Assembly (NCBI RefSeq): GCF_011355085.1
Contig: NZ_VXCP01000028.1
Coordinates: 62,001-126,000, forward strand
From: Pseudomonas akapageensis
GTDB lineage: Bacteria > Pseudomonadota > Gammaproteobacteria > Pseudomonadales > Pseudomonadaceae
Direction: 5' to 3'
Length of the DNA: 64,000 bases
The stretch's first letter is position 1; every line of letters begins with the position of its first letter. Below are positions 44,387 to 55,967 of this stretch, piece by piece. A program made the position numbers and the translations under genes. The notes below the pieces were generated by a model. That model had not been told where the DNA came from, did not search any database, and was given only the letters and a program-made list of their open reading frames with translations.

Positions 44387-44421
44387 TGGACGATGAGCTG
44401 ATCGTGCCAGGGGGGGGCCAA

Positions 44422-44552
44422 TTGGAGGCCCTGCGGGCCTCATCGCGGGCAAGTCGAGTCGTCGCACCGCCGCTCCCACAGTGGTCCGCGGTGTACGAAA
44501 CGCTTCTGTGGGAGCGGGCTTGCCCGCGATGAGGCCTCCAAGGGAATAAAGG
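44422..44552. repeat. REP-like inverted repeat pair
   Basis: GGCCTCATCGCGGGCAAG with CGCTCCCACAG on the left is mirrored by CTGTGGGAGCGGGCTTGCCC and GCGATGAGGCC on the right. The GCGGGCAAG/CTCCCAC core is the common Pseudomonas REP element, here as a head-to-head pair between two convergent genes. Confidence 0.85.
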
Positions 44553-44564
44553 TCCAAAGGACAA

Positions 44565-45153
44565 TCACAACACCTCAAACAACCCGGCCGCACCCATGCC
44601 ACCGCCGACGCACATGGTCACCACCACGTACTTCACCCCACGACGTTTGCCCTCCAGCAAGGCATGGCCGACCATGCGCGAGCCGCTCATGCCGTAGGGG
44701 TGGCCGATGGCAGTTGCACTGCCGTTGACATTGAGCCTGTCGTTGTCGATGCCCAGCTTGTCGCCTCACGGCTGATACCGTAGCGCTTGGCCACCAACTC
44801 GGCGGTTTGCAACATCGGCATATAGGCGAGGGGGGCGTTACGCAGGCCGCTTTCGTCATGCTGGCTACCGATCCATTCCATATGACGATTCTGCACCAGG
44901 CTGATGTGCTCCTGGCCGGCGCCGAGGGTCACTTGCATGCCGTCGACCATAATTTGCTTGGCTGCGGTGGCGATGGCCATCAGGCCTGAGGCGCACTGAC
45001 GGTCCAGGGTCTGGCCGCTGACGGTCTGCGGCAGACCCGCTGCCAGTGCGCTCATGCGGCCCAGGTTCCAGCCGGCAGTGCCCGCGGGCATGCCGGTGCC
45101 CATCACCAGGTCTTCGATTTCACCAGGCTCGATACCGGCGCGTTCGAAAGGGC

Positions 45154-45160
<7 letters not shown>
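44565..45160 (-). pseudogene. Acetyl-CoA acyltransferase (thiolase), doubly deleted
   Basis: One frame encodes GIEPGEIEDLVMGTGMPAG to LVAKRYGISREA, which contains the active-site Cys motif RQCASGLMAI. At about 44762 it shifts frame into DRLNVNGSATAIGHPYGMSG, then VVVTMCVGGGMGAAGLFEVL and stop at 44565, the normal thiolase C-terminus. Roughly 180 residues between the two are gone. The first 30 or so residues are also missing, the coding sequence emerging from the 3' end of the FadB-like gene. Thiolytic cleavage cannot be carried out by this fragment. It is last in the beta-oxidation-type operon. Confidence 0.82.
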
Positions 45161-47265
<2,105 letters not shown>

Positions 47266-47305
47266 GGTGACTCCTTGTAGCGCGAGAAGACGTGATGAAA
47301 GGGGA

Positions 47306-48818
47306 TCAGAACCATGGGGCCTGCATGTCGAAGCAGACACGGTTACCGGCACTGAGCAGGCGGGCCTGGCCTTCCAGCGTGGCCAGTTCCCAGTCCATGA
47401 AGTAGCGGGCAGCCTGCAACTTGCCCCGGTAGAAGTCGGCCTCGCTGCCGTTGGCGCCATCGGCCAGGGCACGACTGGCGAGCAGGGCCATGCGCAGCCA
47501 CAACCAGCCGACCAGCACGCGGCCGAACAGATCCAGGTAAAGGGTGGCGTTGGCCAGACCCAGGTTGGCATCGGCCTTGACCTGGCGCTGCAGTTCAACC
47601 GTGACCCGGTCGAGGATCCCCAGGGCATCGCCCAGGGCGCTGGCCAATGGCGCGCAATGGTAGTCATCCACGGCCTGGCCCAGGGTGGCACGAACCTCGG
47701 CGAGGAACAGGCGATAGCCGGCACCGCCGTGCTGGCCGATCTTGCGCCCGAGCAGGTCGAGGCCGTGAATGCCTTCGGTGCCTTCGTGAATCGGGTTCAG
47801 GCGGTTGTCGCGGTAGTACTGTTCCAGCGGGTACTCGCGGGTATAACCGGCGCCACCGAGGACCTGGATGCCAATGTCCGAAGCGATCACGCCGTAGCGT
47901 GACGGGTAGGACTTGATCATGGGGATCAGCAGGTCGAGCAGTTGCGTGGCATCGTTGCGAGTCTGCTCGCTGCGGCTCGCCGACCAGATAACCGAACGCG
48001 CCACCCTGTTCGCCGAAGCTCAGGACAGTCGAGGTGGTATTGCGATTGCCCATCTTGTGCAGCAGGCCCGCCAGCGCCACGTCGTTGCGCGAGCCGCTAT
48101 GGCCCTCGGCATCGACCAGGAACCTGGGTACCAGAAATAGCGAGATGCCCTTGACACCCGCCGGTGCACCTTCGATGCGTGCCAGCACCAGATGCACGAT
48201 ATTTTCTGTCAGTTCATGGTCGCCGCCAGAGATAAACATCTTTTGCCCGAACAACCGGTAGGTGCCATCGCCAGCCAGGCGCGCACTGGTGCGGATATCG
48301 CCCAGCGCCGAGCCCTGGCCCGGTTCGGTGAGGGCCATGGTGCCGCTGAAGCGACCGGCCAGCATGGCGGGCAGGTAACGCTCACGCAGTTCGGCGCTGG
48401 CAAAGCTCTTGAGCAGATTCGCGGCACCGATGCTGAGAAAGGAGTAGGCCGTCGTCGAGACATTGGCAGCGTTGAAATAGGCCATGCAAGCGCGTAGCAC
48501 TACCTCCGGCAATTGCAGGCCGCCATCCTCGACGTCGTGATGGGCGGCGAGGAAACCGGCCTCGGCGAAAGCTTGCCACGCAGCCCCGGTTTCCGGAATC
48601 AGATGGACCTGCTTGCCATCGAAGGTCGGCTCGCAGGCGTCGGCCTTTTGATTGTGCGGGGCGAAGTACTGCGCGGCGATTTCGCGTGCGGTGTTCAGCG
48701 TGGCGTCGAACACGTTGCGGTCATGGTCGGCATAGCGTTCGCGTTGCAACAGGGCTTCGGTGTCGAGCAGCTCGTAGAGCAGGAAGCTCAGTTCACGTTC
48801 ATTGAGCAGGTCAGTCAT
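47306..48818 (-). pseudogene. Acyl-CoA dehydrogenase, internal deletion with frameshift
   Basis: The first frame encodes a normal N-terminus (about 280 residues: LLTEPGQG-type MALTEPGQGSALGDIRTSAR, GQKMFISGGDHELTENIVHL, FGYLVGEPQR) of a long-type acyl-CoA dehydrogenase. At about 47960 it shifts into a second frame, TRNDATQLLDLLIPMIKSYP, then IQVLGGAGYTREYPLEQYYR and the C-terminal extension to 47306. About 100 residues, including part of the FAD-binding helical domain, are missing compared with the usual 590-600. The start overlaps the upstream thioesterase stop by 4 bases. FAD-dependent desaturation is unlikely. Confidence 0.8.
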
Positions 48819-49255
48819 GGAGCAACCTCGATGGTCTCCAGCGCCCGCCGAAAGTCCGCCGGCAGCGGCACCGGCCGACGTGTCACGCGGTCAACGTAGA
48901 CATGAATGAAGTGCCCCTGCGCCGAGGCCTCGGTGTTGTCATTGGCGAACAGACCGACCTCGTAGCGCACGCTCGAGGTGCCCAGGTGAGTGATGCGCAG
49001 GCCGGCGCGTACGATGTCCGGAAAGGCGATCGACGAGAAGTAGCCGCAGTGGGTCTCAACCACCAGGCCCACCGTCGGGCTCTGGACGAAGTCCAGCAGG
49101 TTTTGCTCCAGCAGCCAGCCGTTGACCACGGTGTCAAACCAGCTGTAGTAAACGACGTTGTTGACGTGGGCATAAACGTCGTTGTCCATCCAGCGCGTGG
49201 TGATGTCGCGGAAGTAGCGATAGTCGTCGCGGTTGTGCGGTACGGGTTTGCTCAT
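48815..49255 (-). CDS. Hotdog-fold acyl-CoA thioesterase
   Basis: This 146-residue single-hotdog thioesterase of the 4-hydroxybenzoyl-CoA type has RWMDNDVYAHVNNVVYYSWF with the catalytic-region Asp, and VVETHCGYFSSIAFPD. It releases free acid from an acyl-CoA. It starts 4 bases after the HisD-like stop and overlaps the acyl-CoA dehydrogenase start by 4 bases, so it is tightly coupled within the operon. Confidence 0.87.
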   Translation of the reverse strand: MSKPVPHNRDDYRYFRDITTRWMDNDVYAHVNNVVYYSWFDTVVNGWLLEQNLLDFVQSPTVGLVVETHCGYFSSIAFPDIVRAGLRITHLGTSSVRYEVGLFANDNTEASAQGHFIHVYVDRVTRRPVPLPADFRRALETIEVAP

Positions 49256-49259
49256 GGCT

Positions 49260-50543
49260 TCAGGCCTCCAGCTTCATGCGGCGCACGCGGATGTCCGCCT
49301 GCTCCTTGTGTCCTGACATATGCTCGTAGCCGCACAGGCGTGAGCAGTATTCGCCGACCATCACGCTTGCCGCGTCGGTCAGTACGCGCTGGTAGGTGTG
49401 CGTCTTGATGAATTTGCCCACCCACAGCCCACCGGTGTAGCGGCCCGCACCCATGGTGGGCAGCGTGTGGTTGGTGCCGATGACCTTGTCGCCATAGCTG
49501 ACGTTGGTGCGGTGACCGAGGAACAGGGCGCCGTAGCGAGTCATGCGGTCGTGGTACCAGGCCGGATCCCTGGTCATCACCTGAACGTGTTCGGAACAGA
49601 GTTTTTCAGCCACTTCCAGGGCTTCTTCATCCGTGTCGCACAGGTAGATCTCGCCGAAGTCGCGCCAGGCGACACTGGCAATCGGCGCGGTGTCCAGGCG
49701 TGAAAGCACCCGCTCGATGGCAGCCGGCAGCTCCTGGGCGATGGTTTTGCTGGTGGTCACGCAATAGGCGGGGGAAGTAGGGCCGTGTTCGGCCTGGCCG
49801 AGCAGGTCGACGGCAACCAGTTCGGCGTCCACCGTATCGTCGCAGATCACCAGTGTCTCGGTGGGCCCTGCGAACAGATCGATGCCCACACGCCCGAAGA
49901 GCTGGCGCTTGGCTTCGGCCACATAGGCGTTACCGGGACCTACGATCATGTCGACAGCGGGGATGCTCTGAGTACCGATGGCCATGGCGGCCACTGCCTG
50001 GACGCCCCCAAGGCAGTAGATCTCGTCGGCGCCGGCCAGGTGCATGGCCGCCACGATCTCGGGGCAAGGCCGGCCTTCGAAGGGCGGCGCACTGGCGATA
50101 ATGCGCTTGACGCCGGCTACCTTGGCGGTGAGTACACTCATATGGGCGCTGGCGATCAGCGGATACTTGCCGCCGGGGATATAGCAACCCACCGAGTTGA
50201 CCGGGATATTGCGATGACCGAGCACGACACCTGGCAGCGTCTCGATCTCGACGTCGTGCATCGAGTCCTTTTGTACCTGGGCGAAACGGCGGATCTGTGC
50301 CTGGGCGAACCTGATGTCGTCGAGTGTCTGCTGCGGCAGGCTGGCGATACAGGCGTCAATCTGCTCCTGGGTCAGGCGCATACTCGACGGCGCCCAATTG
50401 TCGAATTTTTCCGAGTACTCGCGCACCGCCGTATCACCGCGTTGCTCGATGTCGGCGAGTATGCCCTCGACAGTGGCGCGAACCTGAGCTTGATTGCTCG
50501 CCTTGGCCTGGGCCGATTGACCCTTCTTGAGGTAGTGGATCAC
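49260..50543 (-). CDS. Histidinol-dehydrogenase-like enzyme (HisD/HpsN family)
   Basis: This 427-residue zinc- and NAD-dependent dehydrogenase performs two-step oxidation of an alcohol to an acid in this family. Likely zinc ligands are Gln250, His253 (GQAEHGP), Asp352 (YGDKVIGTNHTLPT) and His412 (SGHKEQ). The catalytic Glu318-His319 (CSEHVQV) is present. The context is a LacI regulator and beta-oxidation genes, not histidine biosynthesis. A role like HpsN (sulfopropanediol oxidation) or on another small alcohol is therefore more likely. GTG 50543 is chosen because AAGGA lies 8 bases upstream; the frame to 50720 overlaps the regulator. Confidence 0.83.
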   Translation of the reverse strand: MIHYLKKGQSAQAKASNQAQVRATVEGILADIEQRGDTAVREYSEKFDNWAPSSMRLTQEQIDACIASLPQQTLDDIRFAQAQIRRFAQVQKDSMHDVEIETLPGVVLGHRNIPVNSVGCYIPGGKYPLIASAHMSVLTAKVAGVKRIIASAPPFEGRPCPEIVAAMHLAGADEIYCLGGVQAVAAMAIGTQSIPAVDMIVGPGNAYVAEAKRQLFGRVGIDLFAGPTETLVICDDTVDAELVAVDLLGQAEHGPTSPAYCVTTSKTIAQELPAAIERVLSRLDTAPIASVAWRDFGEIYLCDTDEEALEVAEKLCSEHVQVMTRDPAWYHDRMTRYGALFLGHRTNVSYGDKVIGTNHTLPTMGAGRYTGGLWVGKFIKTHTYQRVLTDAASVMVGEYCSRLCGYEHMSGHKEQADIRVRRMKLEA

Positions 50544-50620
50544 GGGTAGTTTCCTTTGGGTTTCAGGGATTGCCGCTTCAGGCGGATGGGTAAGTGGATA
50601 CTGGCGGTCGGGATGTGGTC

Positions 50621-51667
50621 CTAGGCCGTGGAGCGCAGTACGAGTCGCCCCGGTACTTCGCGCAGCGCTTGCGCGACGCTGCCGCCGGGCCGGCCTTCGT
50701 CGAGTAGCCCGATAGCGCACTCGATCATCTCTCTCACCGGCTGGCGCACCGTGGTCAGGCTGTTCTCGGGATAGGCGGCGTCGCGGATATCGTCGAAGCC
50801 AACCACGGCCACGTCCTGAGGCACGCGCAAGGAAGTGTTCAGGCGCAGATGGCTCAGCACGCCGAGGGCCATTACGTCATTGGCACAGAACACAGCGTCG
50901 ATCTTGGCTTGGCCGGTGCCGAACAGTCGGGACGCCGCTTCTCGTGCCCCTGCGTAGGTATATCCACCCTGTACGCACGCGATCAGGCGCTGGCCATGGG
51001 CGGCCAGGCCACGCTCGAAACCGCGCAGTCGATCGGTCGTGGTGGAGACGTCCAGGTCGCCCGATACGAAGGCACAATGGCGACGGTTCTGTCCCACCAG
51101 ATACTCGGCGACCGCTGCCCCCATGCATTCGTTGTCGCAGCACACCGACCACACCGTCGGATCCCCGACACGGCGGTTCATGAACACCACCGGGACACCC
51201 TGGCGACCGCACAGGTTCGACATAGGCGAGGACAGCTTCGCCGCGGTGACCACGATGGCGTCGACCTGGTACTGCAGCACCTGTGGCATCAATTGATCCG
51301 CGTCGCCGCCCGGCGGCACCACGAAGAGCAGCACTTGCCGGCCGGTCCTGCGCAGTTGCAAGGAGAACTCCTCAAGCACTGCGGGGTAGAAGGGATTGGC
51401 CATGTCGCCCATCACCAGCGCGATGATGCCGGTGCGCCGACGATTCAGGGATCGCGCGATGGCGCTGGGTTGATAGCCCATCTCATCGGCCAGGGCGAGG
51501 ATGCGTTGGCGCAGCTTCTCGGAGATGCGCGAATGTTCGTCGAAGGCGCGAGTGATGGTGGAGGTGGCCACCCCGAGCCGCTCGGCGAGATGCCGGGCGG
51601 TGGGCCGTGCGCCCGCCCGGACGGTGCTCCGGGGCAGGGGATCGTATGGGGGGATATCGCGCGTCAT
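50621..51667 (-). CDS. LacI-family transcriptional regulator
   Basis: This 348-residue repressor has an N-terminal LacI helix-turn-helix (TARHLAERLGVATSTITRAF, hinge YQPSAIARSLNRRRTGIIAL) and a periplasmic-binding-protein-like sensor domain (NPFYPAVLEEF, DAVFCANDVMALGVL, VVGFDDIRDAAYPENSLTTV). It lies 77 bases upstream of the HisD-like gene on the same strand, so local control of that operon by a small carbohydrate-like effector is likely. Confidence 0.92.
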   Translation of the reverse strand: MTRDIPPYDPLPRSTVRAGARPTARHLAERLGVATSTITRAFDEHSRISEKLRQRILALADEMGYQPSAIARSLNRRRTGIIALVMGDMANPFYPAVLEEFSLQLRRTGRQVLLFVVPPGGDADQLMPQVLQYQVDAIVVTAAKLSSPMSNLCGRQGVPVVFMNRRVGDPTVWSVCCDNECMGAAVAEYLVGQNRRHCAFVSGDLDVSTTTDRLRGFERGLAAHGQRLIACVQGGYTYAGAREAASRLFGTGQAKIDAVFCANDVMALGVLSHLRLNTSLRVPQDVAVVGFDDIRDAAYPENSLTTVRQPVREMIECAIGLLDEGRPGGSVAQALREVPGRLVLRSTA

Positions 51668-51826
51668 CGGGTTGCCTCAGCCTTCGTGCAATCGTGTGCA
51701 CACATGGGCTGAATGCTGCCTGCGATTTGGATGGTCGCCCCCTCTCCAATGGAGGGGGGAGACGAAACAACGCCCTAGGGAAAAGTGGCGGAAGGGGGGG
51801 TAAGAAGATCTGGCAACCTGAATGAG

Positions 51827-51850
51827 GCAATCCGGGTTGTTCCGGATTGC
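51827..51850. repeat. Short perfect hairpin
   Basis: GCAATCCGG and CCGGATTGC pair perfectly around a 6-base loop between the LacI regulator and the oxaloacetate decarboxylase gene. No T tract follows. Just right of it (51881-51896) is TCAGGCCTTGCTGGCA, also present at 40741-40756. Confidence 0.5.
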
Positions 51851-51935
51851 ATGTTGCCGCTGAGGGAGAGGCGGCGAAGATCAGGCCTTGCTGGCAAATG
51901 CCGTATGAGGAAACGACGGGAAATCAGCGTTAGCG

Positions 51936-52802
51936 TTATTCCTGTACGTTCATGTATTCCCGTGCCCAGGTCAGGTAATCGCTCGGGAAGGTGTAGTTAG
52001 TCACCAGCTCCGAGGCATTCAGGCCGTTGCCAAGGGAAGTGCCGCGCTGTTCGCGCAGGCTTTCGTAGGTGGCTTTGATCGCCGCGAAGTAGGGGGCGTG
52101 ACCGTCCACCACGATGCGCACCCCCAACTCAGCCAGACGTCTGTCGTTGCGCAGCGCCTGGTTGCCATAGGTCACTAGCATCAGCGGTACGCACAGGCCT
52201 TCGGCAATCGCCTCAAGATGTTCGAAGTCCTGCACCCCGACCAGGCAAATGCCGTCGGCACCGGCGCCCTGATAGGCGCGGGTGCGATGGATGACATCGG
52301 CGAGCGGCTGAACACCGGCGTGGGTGCGGGCAAAAATTGCCAAGGATTTTTCGTCACGCACCTCTTGAGCGGCGCGTAGCTTGCCGACGCCTTCTTCCAC
52401 GCTGATCAAGTCGAAGGACCTGCGGCCGAACTGGGCGGGCAGCAGGGTGTCCTCAAGTGTCAGTGCGGCAACGCCGGCACGCTCCAGTTCTATCACTGTA
52501 CGCATGACGTTGAGGGCGTTGCCGTAACCGTGGTCGGCATCGGCGATCACGGGTAAACGGGCTACACGGCCGATACGAGCGGCCTGCTCGACAAACTCGC
52601 TCAACGTGATAAGGGCAATGTCCGGGGCGCCGAGCACTTGCAAGGCGACGACCGAGCCGCCGAGGATACCGACCTCGAAGCCGAGGTCGGCTGCAATGCG
52701 AGCCGACAGGGGGTCGAATACGGATGCTGTACGCAAGCAGGCTTGACTGGCAAGCAGGGCACGGAAGTTGTTGCGCAGCTCGTGGTGACAGGCTTTTTGC
52801 AT
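51936..52802 (-). CDS. Oxaloacetate decarboxylase, PA4872 type (isocitrate lyase/PEP mutase superfamily)
   Basis: This 288-residue TIM-barrel enzyme closely matches, from memory, PA4872 of P. aeruginosa, a metal-dependent oxaloacetate decarboxylase. Shared blocks are TASVFDPLSARIAADLGFEV, LPVIADADHGYGNALNVMRT and TLEDTLLPAQFGRRS. It would convert oxaloacetate to pyruvate and CO2. It is last in the leftward dctA-ttdA-ttdB operon, directly downstream of the enzyme that makes oxaloacetate from tartrate. At residue 165 of the barrel the usual ARTNAE reads ARTHAG, a small departure from the family. Confidence 0.88.
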   Translation of the reverse strand: MQKACHHELRNNFRALLASQACLRTASVFDPLSARIAADLGFEVGILGGSVVALQVLGAPDIALITLSEFVEQAARIGRVARLPVIADADHGYGNALNVMRTVIELERAGVAALTLEDTLLPAQFGRRSFDLISVEEGVGKLRAAQEVRDEKSLAIFARTHAGVQPLADVIHRTRAYQGAGADGICLVGVQDFEHLEAIAEGLCVPLMLVTYGNQALRNDRRLAELGVRIVVDGHAPYFAAIKATYESLREQRGTSLGNGLNASELVTNYTFPSDYLTWAREYMNVQE

Positions 52803-52900
52803 AGCTATCTCTGGATTCTTTTAAATGATCAAATTCCGCAAGGCATGGTGCAGCGCAAGGGGAGCGATCACGGCTTCCCTGCCGTGGTCGCCCTGCCAGG

Positions 52901-53509
52901 TCACTTGATAAAGCGTACCTGGCTGTTGATTTTCTCGATGACCGAACCCTTGCGTTCGTTAAAGCGCGCCTTGTTCTGCTCGAACAAATTGTTGCCCTTG
53001 GTATCAATGGAAATGATCAGTGGGCCGAACTCGCGGACTCGGTTGACCCACAGGGTTTCTGGCATGCCGAGATCCTGCCACTCGGCGCGCTCGATCTCCT
53101 CGACCTTGGTCGCGGCAAGTACCGCGCAGCCGCCGGGGAACACCGCATGCACCGCTTTGTTTTCCAGGCAGCCAGCGGTGGTTTCCGGACCCATGCCACC
53201 CTTGCCGATGATCAGCTTGACGCCGGTTTCTTCGATGAATTGCCGCTCGAATTTTTCCATGCGCATGCTGGTGGTTGGTCCGATGGAGACCATCTCGAAG
53301 CTGCCATCATCTTTCTTGCGTACAATGGGCCCTGCGTGAAAAATCGCCCCGCCGCGCAGATCAACCGGCAACTCGCGCTTGAGCTCAATCAGCCGACGGT
53401 GAGCCACATCTCGGCAGGTCACCAACTGGCCGGTAAGGTAAACGACATCGCCGACATTGAGGCCTGCGAGATCTTCATCCTTGATCGGGGTGTTGAGCAC
53501 TTTAATCAC
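52901..53509 (-). CDS. ttdB: L(+)-tartrate dehydratase beta subunit
   Basis: This 202-residue swivelling-domain subunit of class I fumarase/tartrate dehydratase has LRGGAIFHAGPIV, GPTTSMRMEKFERQFIEETG and IGKGGMGPETTAGC. Its length matches E. coli TtdB (201) and not fumarase. It overlaps ttdA by 4 bases (GTGA), with AAGGAG 7 bases before its GTG start. With TtdA it dehydrates L(+)-tartrate to oxaloacetate. Confidence 0.88.
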   Translation of the reverse strand: MIKVLNTPIKDEDLAGLNVGDVVYLTGQLVTCRDVAHRRLIELKRELPVDLRGGAIFHAGPIVRKKDDGSFEMVSIGPTTSMRMEKFERQFIEETGVKLIIGKGGMGPETTAGCLENKAVHAVFPGGCAVLAATKVEEIERAEWQDLGMPETLWVNRVREFGPLIISIDTKGNNLFEQNKARFNERKGSVIEKINSQVRFIK

Positions 53510-54405
53510 AGTACTACTCCTTCATGAGAGAGGATGTCGTAGGACAGATCGGCATTGATCCGGATTTTCCCGCGGCGGTGCGCCCAGCAGCCTGTTGACA
53601 CTGCAACACCGATGGTTGATGGGTGTCGCGCCGAGGATTCGATGTTCACGCCCATCACGCTGCTGTTACCGGTCAAGCCCTGTGGGCCGATGCCGATCTC
53701 ATTGAGGCCTTCCTCCAGGAGCTTTTCCATCAATGCAGCACTTTCATTGGGGTGGCTTGAATCCACAGGGCGCAGGATCGCCTTCTTGGACAGACGCGCT
53801 GCCGTCTCCACCGAGGTGGAAACGCCGACGCCGACCAGCAGTGGTGGACAAGCGTTGATGCCGCGCGAGGTGATCACGTCGAAGACGAACTCGGTCACAC
53901 CTTCGTAACCTTGGCCAGGCATCAGCACCTTGGCAGAACCCGGGAGGGTGCAGCCGCCACCAGCCATGTAGACGTCGATGAGCGCGTAATCGGCATCGGG
54001 GATGATTTCCCAGTCCAGCCACGGGATCTTCGAGCCCGTGTTGGTACCGGTATTCTTCTCGATGAAGGTTTCCACGGCGTTGTGGCGCAGCGGACCCTTG
54101 ATCGTCGCTTCTTTCGTTGCGTTTTCCAGGATGTTTTCAAGCTCTCCCAACAATGGGAAGCGGGCACCAGCGGCAATGAAGTACTGGATGACACCCGTGT
54201 CCTGGCAGCTTGGGCGATCCAGCTTGTCGGCATAGTCCTGGTTCTCCGCCATCGAGTCGTACACCGCGATAGCCAGCGGATTGGTTTCCGCAGCGCGTAA
54301 CTGGGCGGTTTTCTTCTTGACGTCGGTTGGGAGACGCTTGCCAATGTAGGCTGTAAACTTGGCCATCACGTCGGTCAGCGTTTCAACGGCTGATTCTTTA
54401 TCCAC
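53506..54405 (-). CDS. ttdA: L(+)-tartrate dehydratase alpha subunit (Fe-S)
   Basis: This 299-residue catalytic subunit carries a 4Fe-4S cluster that activates the hydroxyl to be lost. Cys candidates are in RPSCQDTGVI, AGGGCTLPGSA and STGCWAHRRG. Its length matches TtdA (303). The start is a GTG with GAGGAG 6 bases upstream. It lies between dctA and ttdB, and the divergent LysR at 56006 is a TtdR/DmlR-like candidate regulator. A split class I fumarase is the alternative, less likely given the oxaloacetate decarboxylase in the operon. Confidence 0.87.
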   Translation of the reverse strand: MDKESAVETLTDVMAKFTAYIGKRLPTDVKKKTAQLRAAETNPLAIAVYDSMAENQDYADKLDRPSCQDTGVIQYFIAAGARFPLLGELENILENATKEATIKGPLRHNAVETFIEKNTGTNTGSKIPWLDWEIIPDADYALIDVYMAGGGCTLPGSAKVLMPGQGYEGVTEFVFDVITSRGINACPPLLVGVGVSTSVETAARLSKKAILRPVDSSHPNESAALMEKLLEEGLNEIGIGPQGLTGNSSVMGVNIESSARHPSTIGVAVSTGCWAHRRGKIRINADLSYDILSHEGVVL

Positions 54406-54467
54406 TTTCTTCTCCTCATTGCATCACAAGACTTGTCTTTCGGGGTTTTGACGACGTGTTCGTTGAG

Positions 54468-55808
54468 TCAGGCGCCAGTGGCTGTGGTTGTCGGTTCCAC
54501 CACCTGGTTTCGTGATACCGCTTGCTGTGGCTGTTTCTGTTCCGGCAGTGGGCTGCCATTGAGAACCTGCTCCACTCGTGATTTGTCGAGCGCGCCGACC
54601 CATTTGGCGATCGCCATGGTGCCGACCGCATTGCCGATCGTGTTGGTAATGGCGCGGGCCTCGGACATGAAGCGGTCGACCCCGAGCAACAGCACCATGC
54701 CGGCAACCGGGATGTTGTCCAGCGAGGCCAGGGTTGCGGCCAGGGTGATGAAGCCGGAGCCGGTAACGCCCGCAGAACCTTTCGAGCTGAGCAGCAGTAC
54801 GCCGAGCACGATCAACTGATCGGTCAGTGTCAGCGGGGTGTTGGTGGCCTGAGCGATGAAGATCGCCGCCATGGTGTAGTAGATGCACTGGCCGTCAGGG
54901 TTGAAGGTCAGGCCCGAGGGGATTACCAGGCCCACCACTGGCTTGGAAACGCCGACGTTCTCCAGCTTGGTCATCAGTTGCGGCACCACCGATTCAGACG
55001 AACTGGTGCCCAGTACGGTGAACAGCTCTTCCTTGATGTACTTGAGGAACTTCCACAGGCTGAAGCCGGACAGGCGTGCGACGAAGCCGAGGACGATGAC
55101 CACAAACAGGAAGCAGGTCACGTACATGGTCGCCATCAGCTTGCCAAGCGAAACGATGGAGCCCAGACCGTACTTGCCAACGGTGAAGGCCATCGCGCCA
55201 CAGGCAGCCAGTGGGGCAAGGCGCATGACCATGCCGACGATGTAGAACATGCCGTGGGAAAAGGCTTCCAGCACGTCGACCATGGGTTTGCCGCGTGGCC
55301 CCAGATGAGAGAGCGCGATGCCGAACAGGGTCGAGAAAAGCAGGATCTGCAAAATCTCGTTCTTAGCAAAAGCGTCGGTGACGCTCGCAGGAATGACGTG
55401 CAGCAGGAAGTCCGTGAAGCTGCCGGAACCGCTCGCCGCGGCTGCCGTGTAATTGGAAATACTCTGGATATCGAGGGTGGCGGGGTCGACGTTCATGCCT
55501 TGGCCGGGCTGCACGAAATTGACCACGATCAGGCCCAGCACCAGGGCGAACGTCGAGAGAACCTCGAAATAGATCAGCGCTCTTACGCCCACCCGGCCGA
55601 GCTCTTTCATGCTCTCCATCTTGGCGATGCCGAGCACCACGGTGGCGAAAATGATGGGGGCGAAAACCATCTTGATCAGTTTGATGAACGCATCGCCGAC
55701 GGGCTTCAGATCGGTGCCGACTTGCGGCCAGAACACACCGAGCACTATGCCGATGGTCACGCCTATCAGAACCTGGACGTACAGCTTTCCTATGAGTCGC
55801 TTGGCCAT
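54468..55808 (-). CDS. dctA: C4-dicarboxylate:cation symporter DctA
   Basis: This 446-residue inner-membrane symporter of the DAACS (glutamate/dicarboxylate) family has FAPIIFATVVLGIAKM, the Ser-rich loop VLGTSSSESVVPQL, GLVIPSGLTFNPDG and the GVTGSGFITLAATLA re-entrant motif. It takes up succinate-, malate- or tartrate-like dicarboxylates. GGAG lies 6 bases before the ATG. As first gene of the operon it supplies the substrate of TtdAB, so tartrate is the natural guess. Confidence 0.93.
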   Translation of the reverse strand: MAKRLIGKLYVQVLIGVTIGIVLGVFWPQVGTDLKPVGDAFIKLIKMVFAPIIFATVVLGIAKMESMKELGRVGVRALIYFEVLSTFALVLGLIVVNFVQPGQGMNVDPATLDIQSISNYTAAAASGSGSFTDFLLHVIPASVTDAFAKNEILQILLFSTLFGIALSHLGPRGKPMVDVLEAFSHGMFYIVGMVMRLAPLAACGAMAFTVGKYGLGSIVSLGKLMATMYVTCFLFVVIVLGFVARLSGFSLWKFLKYIKEELFTVLGTSSSESVVPQLMTKLENVGVSKPVVGLVIPSGLTFNPDGQCIYYTMAAIFIAQATNTPLTLTDQLIVLGVLLLSSKGSAGVTGSGFITLAATLASLDNIPVAGMVLLLGVDRFMSEARAITNTIGNAVGTMAIAKWVGALDKSRVEQVLNGSPLPEQKQPQQAVSRNQVVEPTTTATGA

Positions 55809-55967
55809 TGTCTTCTCCGCATTATTGTTGTGAGTCGGATGCTTACTGGCGGCTGGGCTACCACACGGAGCAGGCGAAGCCGTGCTGTAGCAGTCAAATA
55901 GCCCAGGTCTTTTTGTGGTGGTTAATCACGGGAGTTAAAGGTAATGGTTTTTCAGGAATGGTGTAAT

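Noticed and set aside
47266..47724. N-terminal extension of the FadB-like frame
   Set aside because: It overlaps the acyl-CoA dehydrogenase coding sequence out of frame, and AAGGAG marks ATG 47265.
53506..54405. Class I fumarase alpha subunit
   Set aside because: Subunit lengths match TtdA/TtdB, and the operon context (dicarboxylate uptake, oxaloacetate decarboxylase) fits tartrate better; fumarase is kept only as a lesser alternative.
54978..55901. Plus-strand 307-residue open frame
   Set aside because: Antisense to dctA, with Asp/His/Glu-rich shadow composition.
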